From: JADFGZ01 sp965222345
GTDB lineage: Bacteria; Acidobacteriota; Terriglobia; 2-12-FULL-54-10
Direction: 5' to 3'
Assembly: GCA_965222345.1 (NCBI GenBank)
Contig: CBDCTS010000004.1
Location: forward strand, 836,419 to 900,418
Length of the DNA: 64,000 bases
This document shows, in pieces, positions 17,239 to 26,250 of this stretch. Position 1 is the stretch's first letter. Every line of letters begins with the position of its first letter. Made by a program: the position numbers and the translations under genes. The notes under the pieces were generated by a model that did no database searches, was not told the origin of the DNA, and saw nothing but the letters and a program-made list of their open reading frames with translations.

Positions 17239-19632
17239 TCAGAAGCGAAACGTGTACTGAAATTTCGCGGATACCCTGCGGTCTTGCGCGATGAAGTTGT
17301 ATCCGCCCTCGGCCTCTTGAATCCAGCCCTGGTTGAAGACCAAGAAGAGGTCATTCCCAGGCTGCAGGATCCAGCGCACACGGCTCTGCCAGCCCAGGTT
17401 TCGAGAGCGGTTGTCGTACTGAATCAGATTGGAAAAGGTAAGGAAGGGCGATGCGGCATAGTTCACCCGCGAGGTAAAGATCCGGGTGGAAAAATTGCCT
17501 TGCGGCAACCGGGCAAACGTCTGGTTGGTGTTGAAACTGATGATGAAGCGGGGCGGGATCTTGTAACTCAGCGACGTCTGGACTCCATTGGCGTGCCCCG
17601 ACCAATACTGGCCGGTCGCCACGGTTAAACCCGCTTGCAACCTGCGCTTTGAGGCAGTCAGAAAGAAGCTGCGCAAGCGCGTGAACCGGTACTCTCCCAC
17701 AGGGAGAACGACGCCAGGAAAAATCTCAAACGGGGCAAACAGGCGCTCGTAGATAATGCTCGGTTCAAGAAATGCGTGGAAGGAATCACCGGATTTGAAG
17801 TGCCAGTCCCACAAAGTCGCGTGAAGATCCCAGCTTTCCACCTGTCCGTTGTCGAGTCGCGTGAAACGGGTATAGTACACGTCATGAAACATCTGCTGCA
17901 GGCCCAGAAAGTTTCTCGGGCGGGGATTGAAGCTGGCGCCAACCCGCAGCAGCCGTACATTCCTCCGCTGCACGAAACCGAGTGCAGGCCTAAAATTCTC
18001 TTGAATATCGCGCCAGATAAATTGGGCATCGTATTTGTCGTTGGGATACTCTGCCGAAAAGCCATAAGACCAATCCCGATCGGAAGAGCCTTCGTTCATG
18101 CTTCGGATACCGTACGCGTTCAGCACCAGATTCCGCGACCCGCCCAGAAAACGGGAGGTCGCCAAGCGTACGTCTGCACCATACGTTCTGCTGGAGGTGG
18201 ATAGAGCCGGATTGCCCTCCGTGTAGATCGCGCCGACATAGGATTGTTGCAGGAAGTTTTGTTTGACGCGTCCCACGAAGAAGTTCTTTGCCGGCACGAT
18301 GGGTAAGTCGCGCGTCCGCACGTTTAACACACCAATGTCGGTTCGGCCGATCTTGCCTGTCAGCTTCAGTCCAAAATCGATCGGCACCTCCTTCCCGGAA
18401 AGCAGCCCGATCTGACGGCTGAAGAACGGTCTGATGTCCGCTCCGGTCTGGGGAACGCCGGCAGGTGGATTCACCCCTGTGCTGGCAAAGCTGAAGACTC
18501 CGGCATCTTCCAGAAAAAACGACCGCTTCTCCGGAAAGAACAGAGAAAAACGCGTCAAGTTGATCTGCCGCGCATCCACTTCCGTTTCGCCAAAGTCCGT
18601 GTTCACGGTGGCCGACAGTTTCAAACTGGGGGTGAAGTTGTAAAACAGATCCAGCCCCGGCTTGCCGGTGACCACATTGTTCCCGGTCGCGCCGGTCTGC
18701 AGCCAGCGGCCTCCGATGAATGGCCGGACGTCAAGACCGATGCCTTGCGTGAGGCCTTCCAGATTGGTGATTTCACCTGCTTCGGAAACCTGGAGGAACT
18801 GTGTATCCAGACGCGCCCCCGACCAGCGATCTTCCTCTAACTTTCGCTGTATGTGCCGAGCAATGTTGAATCCCCAGGTTGTCCGGACGGACGGAAAGCT
18901 CAAGCTCTTGAATGGAATGGCAAACTCCGCACTCCACCCCTCTTCCGTGCGCCTGGTACGCACCGCCCAGATAGCATCCCAATCATTATTCGACTGACCA
19001 TTCGCAAACACCAAGCCGTCCACCAGAGCGCCCGCCGGATTGGTAGCGAAATAGAAGGCGTTGCGCTGGTCGCGATAGGTGTCTAAGACAATCAAAATCC
19101 GGTCGTCGGAGCCCAAGTTTGCGTCGCGAGCCATCTGTGTGCCGATGACCCTGTTCGGCTCCGCGTCGTAACATATCACCCCAATGTACAGGTTGTCGGC
19201 ATCATAGAGCAGTGTGACTTCCGTTCTTTCGGTAGGCTCTTCCCCGGGCCGAGGGTCTGTCTGAGTCAACTCGATCGTCGGCACCGCCTCCCATGCCGGT
19301 TCCTCGAGCAACCCATCGACGGTAATTTCCGATGTAATCCTGGTTACAACAGCGGACTTGGTTGGCTCCGTTGCCATGATCTGCGGTGGAATGGCGGCCC
19401 ACAGCAGTGGTGTAAACAGGAATGCCCACGCCCATACTGCCGCCGGGAGAAAGATACGGCGTAACGAACTCCAGGAGTCACGACTTCGCCTCCTGGCTGA
19501 AGCCGCAGCACAGCCGCGCAAGCAGGTCTGCTGCGCGTCTGCTTTAGCCTGCCGGCAATTGGCCGGCATTTCACTAACCTTCATATTGCCGTCCATAAAT
19601 CTGCTTTCCCGAACAATGAAGTGCATTGACAA
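17239..19632 (-). CDS. DUF5916 outer-membrane protein (second copy)
   Basis: 797 residues with the same design as the protein at 3971-6214: signal region (IFLPAAVWAWAFLFTPLLWAA), a CBM9-like domain (ITVDGLLEEPAWEAV, YDADNLYIGVICYD, EGWSAEFAIPFKSL) and a long barrel region (TDFGETEVDARQINLTRF, FFPEKRSFFLEDAG) ending in aromatic FQYTFRF, as is usual for outer-membrane barrels. The two copies are clearly diverged paralogues and not recent duplicates. The function is not known; an outer-membrane role in binding or uptake is inferred. The start at 19632 is one of several possible; an ATG at 19605 would shorten a basic leader. The gene sits exactly between two pieces of IS3 relic. Confidence 0.83.
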   Translation of the reverse strand: MSMHFIVRESRFMDGNMKVSEMPANCRQAKADAQQTCLRGCAAASARRRSRDSWSSLRRIFLPAAVWAWAFLFTPLLWAAIPPQIMATEPTKSAVVTRITSEITVDGLLEEPAWEAVPTIELTQTDPRPGEEPTERTEVTLLYDADNLYIGVICYDAEPNRVIGTQMARDANLGSDDRILIVLDTYRDQRNAFYFATNPAGALVDGLVFANGQSNNDWDAIWAVRTRRTEEGWSAEFAIPFKSLSFPSVRTTWGFNIARHIQRKLEEDRWSGARLDTQFLQVSEAGEITNLEGLTQGIGLDVRPFIGGRWLQTGATGNNVVTGKPGLDLFYNFTPSLKLSATVNTDFGETEVDARQINLTRFSLFFPEKRSFFLEDAGVFSFASTGVNPPAGVPQTGADIRPFFSRQIGLLSGKEVPIDFGLKLTGKIGRTDIGVLNVRTRDLPIVPAKNFFVGRVKQNFLQQSYVGAIYTEGNPALSTSSRTYGADVRLATSRFLGGSRNLVLNAYGIRSMNEGSSDRDWSYGFSAEYPNDKYDAQFIWRDIQENFRPALGFVQRRNVRLLRVGASFNPRPRNFLGLQQMFHDVYYTRFTRLDNGQVESWDLHATLWDWHFKSGDSFHAFLEPSIIYERLFAPFEIFPGVVLPVGEYRFTRLRSFFLTASKRRLQAGLTVATGQYWSGHANGVQTSLSYKIPPRFIISFNTNQTFARLPQGNFSTRIFTSRVNYAASPFLTFSNLIQYDNRSRNLGWQSRVRWILQPGNDLFLVFNQGWIQEAEGGYNFIAQDRRVSAKFQYTFRF

Positions 19633-19682
19633 GCCCGATTTCTTGTGCCATCGGTAGTGCCAGAGTTTATATCATGGGATAT

Positions 19683-19725
19683 AACTTTCTCACTGGAAGC
19701 TGGTAAAAAAAATCGGTCCGGTCAG
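19683..19725 (+). repeat. IS3 right-end scrap
   Basis: TTCTCACT, then TGGTAAAAAAAATCGGTCCG and GTCAG match the right end of the IS3 relic at 990-1035 (CTCACT, TGGTACAAAATCTCGGCCCG, GTCAG) with a few changes. It lies about 50 bp upstream of the DUF5916 start, in the same orientation as the transposase scrap at 17065. Confidence 0.5.
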
Positions 19726-19790
19726 CGCTCCATCGCCGCCACAGTCATGCGAGCAAGTCGTCGTCGGGCATCGCCTCCGTGCCAATAGGC

Positions 19791-22637
19791 TCACATGGAA
19801 AGCCTCAAGGCAAACTGAATCTGCCTCGCTGCGGTCGCCGTCGAAGTTAGGCTGCCCGCAGTGGGATTGCGGGTTGACGCACTCTGGAAAATGGTAGCTC
19901 CTGCGCCTCTTTCCGGCGGATTGAAGTTGGAATGATTCAAGAGGTTGAAGAATTCGGCCCGGAATTGCAAGACGCGCTCTCCTCCGAGTGAAATGCTCTT
20001 TTGTAGAGAAACATCTATGTTGACCACGCGCGGCCCAACAATGATGTTCCGTCCGGCGTTGCCGATTGTGCCTGGACGAGGAGCAACAAATGCGCACGGA
20101 TCAAAATACAAATCCGGACCGCCCAGTTTTGAACCCGCCGGAACTCCCTCGCAGCCGGAGCTAACTCCCTGGGTTGGATTGGTGCTTCTTCCGGGGCCGA
20201 CGCTGGTGCGCTGCGAGACAAACAGGAAACCGGGATAGCGAATGCGAAAGAACGGCTCTTCCGGCAGGCCTGTGCGTACACGCAGGATTCCTCCCAGTCG
20301 CCACCCGTTGAGAAGGCTCGAACCAACCCCCGGGCTCTGCCTAGAGGGGAGGTTGTAGAAGTAATTCACCGAAAGCCGGTGGCGCATCTCGCCGGAATCG
20401 AGGCCTCTGCTCTGCAGCCGGTTTATGGCATAGTGCTTCTCCACCGCAAACGCGCCGTTCGACTCATTAACGCTCTTGGCAAAGGTATAGTTCAGACTTG
20501 CGGAAAGCCCATGCCACTGCCTGCGGTTCAAGGAAATCAACAGGGCATTGAAAAAGGATTGCGAATCCGTAGTGGTCCGCTCGATGCTGGTGAAGTTCGG
20601 GTTTCTCCGAGGAGTATTGGGAGGAAAGAAAAGCGAGCCGTCTGCCTGCTGCACCGGGAAAGGAAATTCATTGGCCTCGAAACTGCGGAGCAAATTGTTC
20701 CCGCGCGCCCCCACATAGGTCGCTTCGGCGGTAAGTCCAGGAAGGATTTCTCTCTCCAGAGCCAAATGATAGCGGTAAATCGTAGGAGTCTTGGGCCTGT
20801 TGTACTCGTAAATGCGAACCTGCTCCCGCACACTGCCGGCGCCGTTCAGGGCATTGGGGAAAATACTGCTGGCATCGAAATTGTTTCGGACAGCAAGCTG
20901 GTAGAACGGGGCGGTAACTCGCTTCAAATCCGCCGAATAACCAATGATGTGGTCGTAATAAATCCCGAATCCGGCGCGGATCACGAGTTTGCTCGAATCC
21001 TCCCAAGGCGACCAGCTCAAGCCGAAACGCGGGGCAAAACTCTTAAGCGAAGGATTACGGCTCATGAACCGCCCCACCTGGGGTTGCGTGTCCCGCAACT
21101 CGTCCTTGAGAAACGTATCGCGGCCCTGCGCGTCATGGATCATGGTCGTGAACTCATACCGCAAGCCGAGGTTTAGGTTCAGGTTTGGCCTCGCATGAAA
21201 CTCATCCTGAAGATAGACGCCTGTCAACGTCTGCCGGTATGCCCGGTAGGAGTCTGAGCCGGGCAAGGCGATGCGCAGTTCTGTGCCCTGAGGACCTGCC
21301 TCCAAGAAATTCTCCAGGCTGTTGAATATCCATTGCCCTCCCTGGTTCGCGCTATCGACCAGGTTCCATTGGAACCGCTCCAGCACGCCACCCCATTTCC
21401 AGGTATGTCTTCCGCGAGTGAAGATGAAGTCGTCGGCCACTTGGTAAGTGTTCATGATTCTTGACGCAGGCAGATTCGAAGCAGGCCCCAGAGGAACCAG
21501 CCCGGGGACTTCGATCACTCCGAACGGAGAGGGTCCAGGGACAAAGTTCAATCGCGGATCGACCTGACGGTCAAAGACAGGAAGAGACCGCGAAACGGGA
21601 CGCGTGTAGCTGAGCCGTAAGGTGTTGATGGCAGACGCAGAGAAGAAATGAGTTTCCGCCAGGGTTACGTACTGCTGGCGGCTTTCGGTCAGGGTGGGAA
21701 ACTCAGGCGAGGCGGCGAGGGTGGTGGTGTTGGCATCGCTGAACGTGTACCGCGCAAACCATGCATCCTGCTCGCTGTGCCGCTGGTCCAGTCGAAACGT
21801 GAGGAAAGTTTCATTGCTGGGTTGCGATACTGCGGTGCGGCTTTGCGCGATACCCGCTCCGACGGGAACTTGGGGCCCAGGGTAGAGCGCCACGTAAGGC
21901 GCCACCGCAGGAACGGCCCTTCGGCGTGTTTCTGTATCGGGGACAAAACTGAGCACCGTCTCGGTCAGCCGGTTCCGCAGGGCTTCGAAGCCCACCATGA
22001 AATAGGCGCGGTCACGATTCAGTGGACCCAGCAGCGTCGCGCCGAACTGATTGCGTTTGAATGGCGGTTTCTCAGAGCCGTCGAAAAAGTTGCGCGCGTC
22101 CATCTCGCTGTTGCGGAAATATTCGAACAGGGTCGCATGAATCTCGTTGCTGCCGGAACGCGAGATGGCGTTCAGCACGCCGCCTGCGGCACGCCCGTAC
22201 TGGGCACCATAATTATTGGAGAGCACCTGGACCTGAAAGAGCGTGTCGGAGCCCAATTGCCCCCCGGCAGCACTCCGGGGAACTTGATTTCGGGTGTCAT
22301 TGATGTCGGTGCCGTCCAGCAAGAAGCTATTCCACTCTACGCGCCCCCCCGACACTTTGAGGCCCCGGATGTTTCCTCCCGTCTGCCGGCCGCCACCGGA
22401 ATCACCGGAGACTCCTGCCCCAAGTGTCGCCAGTTGCGTATAGCTGCGGCCGTTCATAGGCAGCCCCACAAGCTGCGACTCATCAATCACGGAGGTAGCA
22501 GCCTCCGGGCGAGTCCGGCCACTGCCCTGCGTTGGGCTGGGCTGGGCTGTGGTGCTCTGTCCCAAGGCCGAAATACCCAGGCAGAACCAGGCCACGAGTA
22601 TCCAGAGTATTCCCTCTACACGATTTCTTATGTGCAT
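19791..22637 (-). CDS. Oar-like TonB-dependent receptor without carboxypeptidase-regulatory domain
   Basis: 948-residue outer-membrane receptor of the Oar/RagA-like type that Acidobacteria carry in large numbers. A signal peptide (ILWILVAWFCLGISALGQ) is followed by the plug domain (QLVGLPMNGRSYTQLATL, GGNIRGLKVSGGRVEWNSFLLDG, VLSNNYGAQYGRAAGGVLNAIS) and a long barrel. The C-terminal strand QIQFALRLSM ends in the barrel signature. Unlike the relative at 48355, it lacks the N-terminal CarboxypepD_reg repeat: the plug begins almost directly after the signal peptide. These receptors import large ligands using TonB energy; the substrate is unknown. No TonB box is identified with confidence. Confidence 0.88.
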   Translation of the reverse strand: MHIRNRVEGILWILVAWFCLGISALGQSTTAQPSPTQGSGRTRPEAATSVIDESQLVGLPMNGRSYTQLATLGAGVSGDSGGGRQTGGNIRGLKVSGGRVEWNSFLLDGTDINDTRNQVPRSAAGGQLGSDTLFQVQVLSNNYGAQYGRAAGGVLNAISRSGSNEIHATLFEYFRNSEMDARNFFDGSEKPPFKRNQFGATLLGPLNRDRAYFMVGFEALRNRLTETVLSFVPDTETRRRAVPAVAPYVALYPGPQVPVGAGIAQSRTAVSQPSNETFLTFRLDQRHSEQDAWFARYTFSDANTTTLAASPEFPTLTESRQQYVTLAETHFFSASAINTLRLSYTRPVSRSLPVFDRQVDPRLNFVPGPSPFGVIEVPGLVPLGPASNLPASRIMNTYQVADDFIFTRGRHTWKWGGVLERFQWNLVDSANQGGQWIFNSLENFLEAGPQGTELRIALPGSDSYRAYRQTLTGVYLQDEFHARPNLNLNLGLRYEFTTMIHDAQGRDTFLKDELRDTQPQVGRFMSRNPSLKSFAPRFGLSWSPWEDSSKLVIRAGFGIYYDHIIGYSADLKRVTAPFYQLAVRNNFDASSIFPNALNGAGSVREQVRIYEYNRPKTPTIYRYHLALEREILPGLTAEATYVGARGNNLLRSFEANEFPFPVQQADGSLFFPPNTPRRNPNFTSIERTTTDSQSFFNALLISLNRRQWHGLSASLNYTFAKSVNESNGAFAVEKHYAINRLQSRGLDSGEMRHRLSVNYFYNLPSRQSPGVGSSLLNGWRLGGILRVRTGLPEEPFFRIRYPGFLFVSQRTSVGPGRSTNPTQGVSSGCEGVPAGSKLGGPDLYFDPCAFVAPRPGTIGNAGRNIIVGPRVVNIDVSLQKSISLGGERVLQFRAEFFNLLNHSNFNPPERGAGATIFQSASTRNPTAGSLTSTATAARQIQFALRLSM

Positions 22638-23393
22638 CCCGTATGCATCTTTTCAGTCTATAAGCCTTCTGGTTTCCGTCAGTTCCGTATCTTCTAACCT
22701 CTTGATCCACCTCGGCGATCCACAAGCAGCAGAAACGAATTAATGCAAAGCTCACTTTCGAACACGGGTTGCACGATTTCCGCTTCTGGCTCTTCGTTGG
22801 AAAGTTACTATACGTCAGATAGCCTTTTCCCGGGTCATCATTTTCCCTGCTGGTTCGGTAGTTTGCCGCCAATGCGGGTGAGTGACCAGCCAGCTTCCGG
22901 GATGGGGAGGAACGTGCATGGCGACTCCTGAGCGTTCGGTAAACGGTTCGGCGTCAGGATCTATCTGGCACTTTCAGTGACAAGCGTATTCGCTGGCACT
23001 CAAGGCGCGCAACTGGCTCGACGAGGCGCTGAGCCGTTGGTTCTCTGGTTGACCGGGTTCTGGTTTAAGTATTCTTCGTTTCCAGCAACAGAAGTTTCTA
23101 GGATTGGGAGTCATCAACAGTCCGCTCGACCATTTGCGGAAAGCTCCCTCCACTGCATGTGGGAATGGAGCGTTGTCGAATCATCAATCGTCCGAAAATG
23201 AGGCGGCCAGCGATTCTGTTTTTGGGGAGGCGGAAGTCGTGCCTCCGGAGAGGTGCTGCGGGGTCCAAGCGGCGAAAAATGTGACCTGATCTCGGGCCAA
23301 TGGTTGTAGACTTGCAGCTGATGGTAGGTCAAAAAGGAAATGTCGGGTGAGCTGGATTTGTGGCCCATCAATAAGAAATTCGGAGGTATCACA
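22638..23393. other. Gene-free stretch
   Basis: About 750 bp with only short, unconvincing frames and base composition unlike coding DNA. It holds the promoter side of the leftward receptor gene and of the rightward DUF6152 gene, whose ribosome binding site GGAGG is at 23382-23386. No RNA gene or repeat is recognised. Confidence 0.35.
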
Positions 23394-23780
23394 ATGCGAA
23401 GCAAGCTATTAACCGATTTAGCCGTGGTTGTGGGTTTTCTCATGCTTGCGGGACCGATGCTTGCCCACCACTCATCGGCGATATACGACAGTGAGCATCC
23501 GGTCACCCTGAAGGCAACTGTAACGGTGTTTCAGCTTATCAATCCCCATTCGCGAATTCGTTTCGAAGTGAAGGACGACAAAGGCAACGTCGAACAATGG
23601 ATTGCCCTATCCGGCGCTGTATCCAGGATGTACAGGGCTGGCTGGAGAAAAGACACGCTGAAACCAGGGGACCAGATCACGATTACCGGTGCGCCCGTCA
23701 AAGATGGCCGCAAGGTCATGAGTCTTATTAAGATCGTGGGGCCTGCCGGCCAGGTGCTCACCACCCAAAGAGCCGAATAA
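23394..23780 (+). CDS. DUF6152 family secreted protein
   Basis: 128 residues with a signal peptide (LAVVVGFLMLAGPMLA) and the DUF6152 hallmark HHSSAIYDSEHPVTLKATVT, followed by INPHSRIRFEV and a short beta-rich body. The start at 23394 follows GGAGG and is preferred over an in-frame ATG at 23340. DUF6152 proteins are periplasmic, common in Acidobacteria and Proteobacteria, often next to secreted partners of the kind at 23889, and have no established function; two adjacent histidines at the mature N-terminus could bind metal, which is inference. Confidence 0.88.
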   Translation: MRSKLLTDLAVVVGFLMLAGPMLAHHSSAIYDSEHPVTLKATVTVFQLINPHSRIRFEVKDDKGNVEQWIALSGAVSRMYRAGWRKDTLKPGDQITITGAPVKDGRKVMSLIKIVGPAGQVLTTQRAE

Positions 23781-23888
23781 GGGGCCGCTCCGATGAAGCG
23801 GGCGTTGCGGGACAATGGAGCGGGTCGTGTTTAGCGGCTTGGGCTGATATGCAGTAATTCGCATAGCGATGGAAGGAGGAGTTTCCCA

Positions 23889-24665
23889 ATGCGAAATCCC
23901 TTAAATGTTTCGATCCTCACGATCGTGGTGGTGCTCGCCATTTTGCTCGTTGTGCTCGCTCAGATCCCGGCCGGGCCAGGATCGGGAGAGTCCTCGCCGG
24001 ACCTGTCTGGAGTCTGGAGGGCCGAGGGGGGAAACGTCCGCGGCTTCAATCTGAAAGAGCCTCCCTCGCTGGCGCCTTGGGCAGCGGAGATGTACCAAGC
24101 CAACCGCGAGGGCGTAGAGGACCCGCTTGAGTCGGGAGCCGACGAGATGGACCCGTCCATTTATTGTCTGCCGGACGGTATGCCGCGGGTCTATCTTGTC
24201 AACTATCCTTTAGAGATCGTGCAAGTCCCTGGCCGGATGTATATGCTTTTCGAGAATACTCACCTGGTGCGGCGGATTTACATGGACGGGCGAAAAATGC
24301 CCGAGGATTATCCTCCTTCGTTTATGGGGTACTCGACTGGCAGGTGGGAGGAAGACACGCTCGTTGTCGAGACGGTCGGTCTGGACGACCTGAGTTGGTT
24401 GGATCGCGTCGGCACTCCGCATAGCGACGCTCTGCGCATTGTGGAGCGCATCCGGCGCGTTGACCATGACACGTTGGAGATCGATTTCCTGTTTGAGGAC
24501 CCGAACGCTTTTACGAAGTCCTTGGAAGGGAAGAGAGTCTTCCAATTGCAGTCGGACTGGGAAATCATGGAACACAACGGTTTCTGCGAGGATCGTCAGC
24601 GCTATGACTATTCGCAAAAGTCGCTTCTCGGAACAGATAAATGGATCATCCCTGGCGAATACTAG
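23889..24665 (+). CDS. Exported protein, DUF6152 partner, function unknown
   Basis: 258 residues beginning with an uncleaved or cleaved hydrophobic segment (ILTIVVVLAILLVVLAQ), then DLSGVWRAEGGNVRGF and a body with CLPDGMPR, PLEIVQVPGRMYMLFE, RRIYMDGRKMPEDYPPSFMGYS, GRWEEDTLVVETVGL and RIRRVDHDTLEIDF. These segments recur in a large family of Acidobacterial secreted proteins that often sit beside DUF6152 genes. Start codon 23889 has GGAAGGAGGAG just upstream. The fold and role are unknown; the mature part looks beta-rich. It is about 110 bp after the DUF6152 gene, suggesting one transcript. Confidence 0.75.
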   Translation: MRNPLNVSILTIVVVLAILLVVLAQIPAGPGSGESSPDLSGVWRAEGGNVRGFNLKEPPSLAPWAAEMYQANREGVEDPLESGADEMDPSIYCLPDGMPRVYLVNYPLEIVQVPGRMYMLFENTHLVRRIYMDGRKMPEDYPPSFMGYSTGRWEEDTLVVETVGLDDLSWLDRVGTPHSDALRIVERIRRVDHDTLEIDFLFEDPNAFTKSLEGKRVFQLQSDWEIMEHNGFCEDRQRYDYSQKSLLGTDKWIIPGEY

Positions 24666-24866
24666 CTCTAATCACAGCCTCCAAATGGGTCCGTAGTAAC
24701 AGCCGGGGTTGTGACTCCATTCCTTGTGCGCCGAAACGGTACGGTGTCGGCTCGACGTGATTCCCGCATTCGAAACGGTCATCGGGCGGTGAGGAGCCTG
24801 GACTCGAATCGAATTGCCAATGCACGGGACGAGAAAGTGCCACTCATCAACAAGAGGAGGACCGAG

Positions 24867-25340
24867 ATGTACGGAAGAACACGAACCATCCTGCTGGCTA
24901 TGGCAATGCTCACGATTTCGCCGGGGCTTTTGGCTGCGGATGATCCGATCATGGGGACCTGGAAAATAGACACTGCGAAAACGACACTCGCTCCCGGCCA
25001 GTCGGCGGAGGCGTTGACCCGCACCCACCAGCCGATTCCCAATGGCATTCAAATCACGCGACCCTTGGTGGACGCCAACGGAGAACCAACCCGGGGCACC
25101 TGGACGATGAAGTTTGATGGCAAGGATTACCCGGTCCACGGTGACGCGAACCTCGATACGTTATCTCTGAAGCGCCTCGACCTGTACACGATGGAAGCCG
25201 TAGCAAAGAAAGATGGCAAAATAACCAACCGGATGCGCTGGGACATCTCCAAGGACGGGAAGACGCTGACCTGGACGTCGAATCGGGTGCTTCCTCCGGA
25301 ACGGGCCGGCAAGACCGTTCGTGTCTACTACAAGCAGTAG
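24867..25340 (+). CDS. Small secreted lipocalin-like protein
   Basis: 157 residues. The ATG at 24867 follows AGGAGGACCGAG and opens a clear signal peptide (ILLAMAMLTISPGLLAA), so the longer frame from 24711 is not used. The mature part starts DDPIMGTWKIDTAKTTL and continues with alternating strands (GTWTMKFDGKDYPV, NLDTLSLKRLDLYTMEAVAKKDGKI, SKDGKTLTWTS), a pattern of small lipocalin-like or calycin barrels seen in Acidobacteria. Ligand unknown. It lies between the DUF6152 pair and the OsmC-like gene on the same strand. Confidence 0.75.
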   Translation: MYGRTRTILLAMAMLTISPGLLAADDPIMGTWKIDTAKTTLAPGQSAEALTRTHQPIPNGIQITRPLVDANGEPTRGTWTMKFDGKDYPVHGDANLDTLSLKRLDLYTMEAVAKKDGKITNRMRWDISKDGKTLTWTSNRVLPPERAGKTVRVYYKQ

Positions 25341-25418
25341 GGAGTTGGGAAGCAGCCGGGAGGAAAGTTTCTTCAAAAACCGGAATGCCGGCGAAAGAAA
25401 CATCTGAAAGGAACACTC

Positions 25419-25886
25419 ATGGGAGAACTGATCCATACGTCACGGGTGAAGATTTACAAAGACAAGGGACCGATGCGGCGCGCCTACATTGAAAATTTTT
25501 CTCAGCCGCTCCGCTTCGGCGTCCACGGCGGCATCAAGAAATTCTACGGGGTGGAACCCAAGGAGGAACTGCCGACAACGCTCGACCATATTGTGGCCGC
25601 GGTGGGCGGCTGAATGACCGGCACGCTGGCCGGGGCGCTGGCGGCACGCAAGATTCCTACGCAGCCCGACAAGCTGCAGGCGGAGGTCGAAGGCGACATC
25701 GAAAACGTGAATGGCAGGCCTTTGATCACCCGCATCCGGGTGCAGTACTCCGTGAAAGTTCCCAAAGGAAAACGGGAAGAAGCGGAACGCGCCATGAAAG
25801 TGCACGAAAAAGGCTGTCCCGTTGCGGAGAGCGTAAAGCGGGGCATCCAAGTCGAGTGGTCCGGGACGGTGGAGGAAGAGAGCTGA
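25419..25886 (+). CDS. OsmC-like protein with in-frame UGA at the peroxidatic cysteine (candidate selenoprotein)
   Basis: Two open stretches in one frame are separated only by TGA at 25611-25613. Read through, they form a complete 155-residue OsmC/Ohr/YhfA-type protein: PTTLDHIVAAVGG, U65, MTGTLAGALAARKIP, and then the resolving cysteine C133 in HEKGCPVAESV. In OsmC proteins the first cysteine, just after the Gly-Gly turn at the start of the central helix, attacks the hydroperoxide. The UGA is exactly there, while the second cysteine is kept. Sec-containing OsmC-like proteins are known in other bacteria, which supports recoding. The ATG at 25419 has GAAAGGA upstream. Alternatively a TGC or TGT codon mutated to TGA. 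Expected role: reduction of organic or fatty-acid hydroperoxides in the cytoplasm. Confidence 0.8.
25629..25642 (+). promoter_or_regulatory. SECIS-like hairpin after the UGA of the OsmC-like gene
   Basis: GCCGG at 25629-25633 pairs with CUGGC at 25638-25642 (one G-U) around a GGCG loop that starts 20 bases after the UGA, within the usual bacterial window. An alternative fold pairs CCGGC (25618-25622) with the same GCCGG. The stem is short, so the structural support is weaker than for the thioredoxin-like gene. Confidence 0.35.
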
Positions 25887-26250
25887 TCCTCTATACCTGC
25901 GGCAAATATAAGCGGCGTTAGCCAGGAAGGCTCCCTCATCCGCGAACCTGGCCGAACAGCGACCGCGAGCCAGGGCGGCATTCCTGCAGGATCAGAAAGG
26001 GAATTGACAGTTCCAGGACTTCTAATATCCAGGGCGCTCACGGCACAGAACAGCTTGCCCTCACTCCTCTGTTCTGATACCTTTTCAGCAGTTCGTTTTA
26101 GCGGGACCGGCTGCTTTCAGGCATCTGGGATTTAAGGAAGCAGGAAGACCAAAGGGCGCTGCGAAGCCGCGAAGTGTTGCCAAGCTGGTTCTAGGATATC
26201 CGAATTCGATTAAATCAACCCCGCAAGGGGAACCTTTTAAGGAGACGTCA
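25887..26250. other. Intergenic stretch
   Basis: About 360 bp with no gene recognised. The last bases carry AAGGAGACG, the ribosome binding site of the next gene. Part of the sequence is moderately AT-rich and may hold its promoter. Confidence 0.3.

Noticed and set aside
25614..25886. Independent gene starting at the ATG directly after the UGA of the OsmC-like gene
   Set aside because: The ATG immediately follows the stop, but the product would lack the N-terminal half of the OsmC fold, and the two halves are in one frame.
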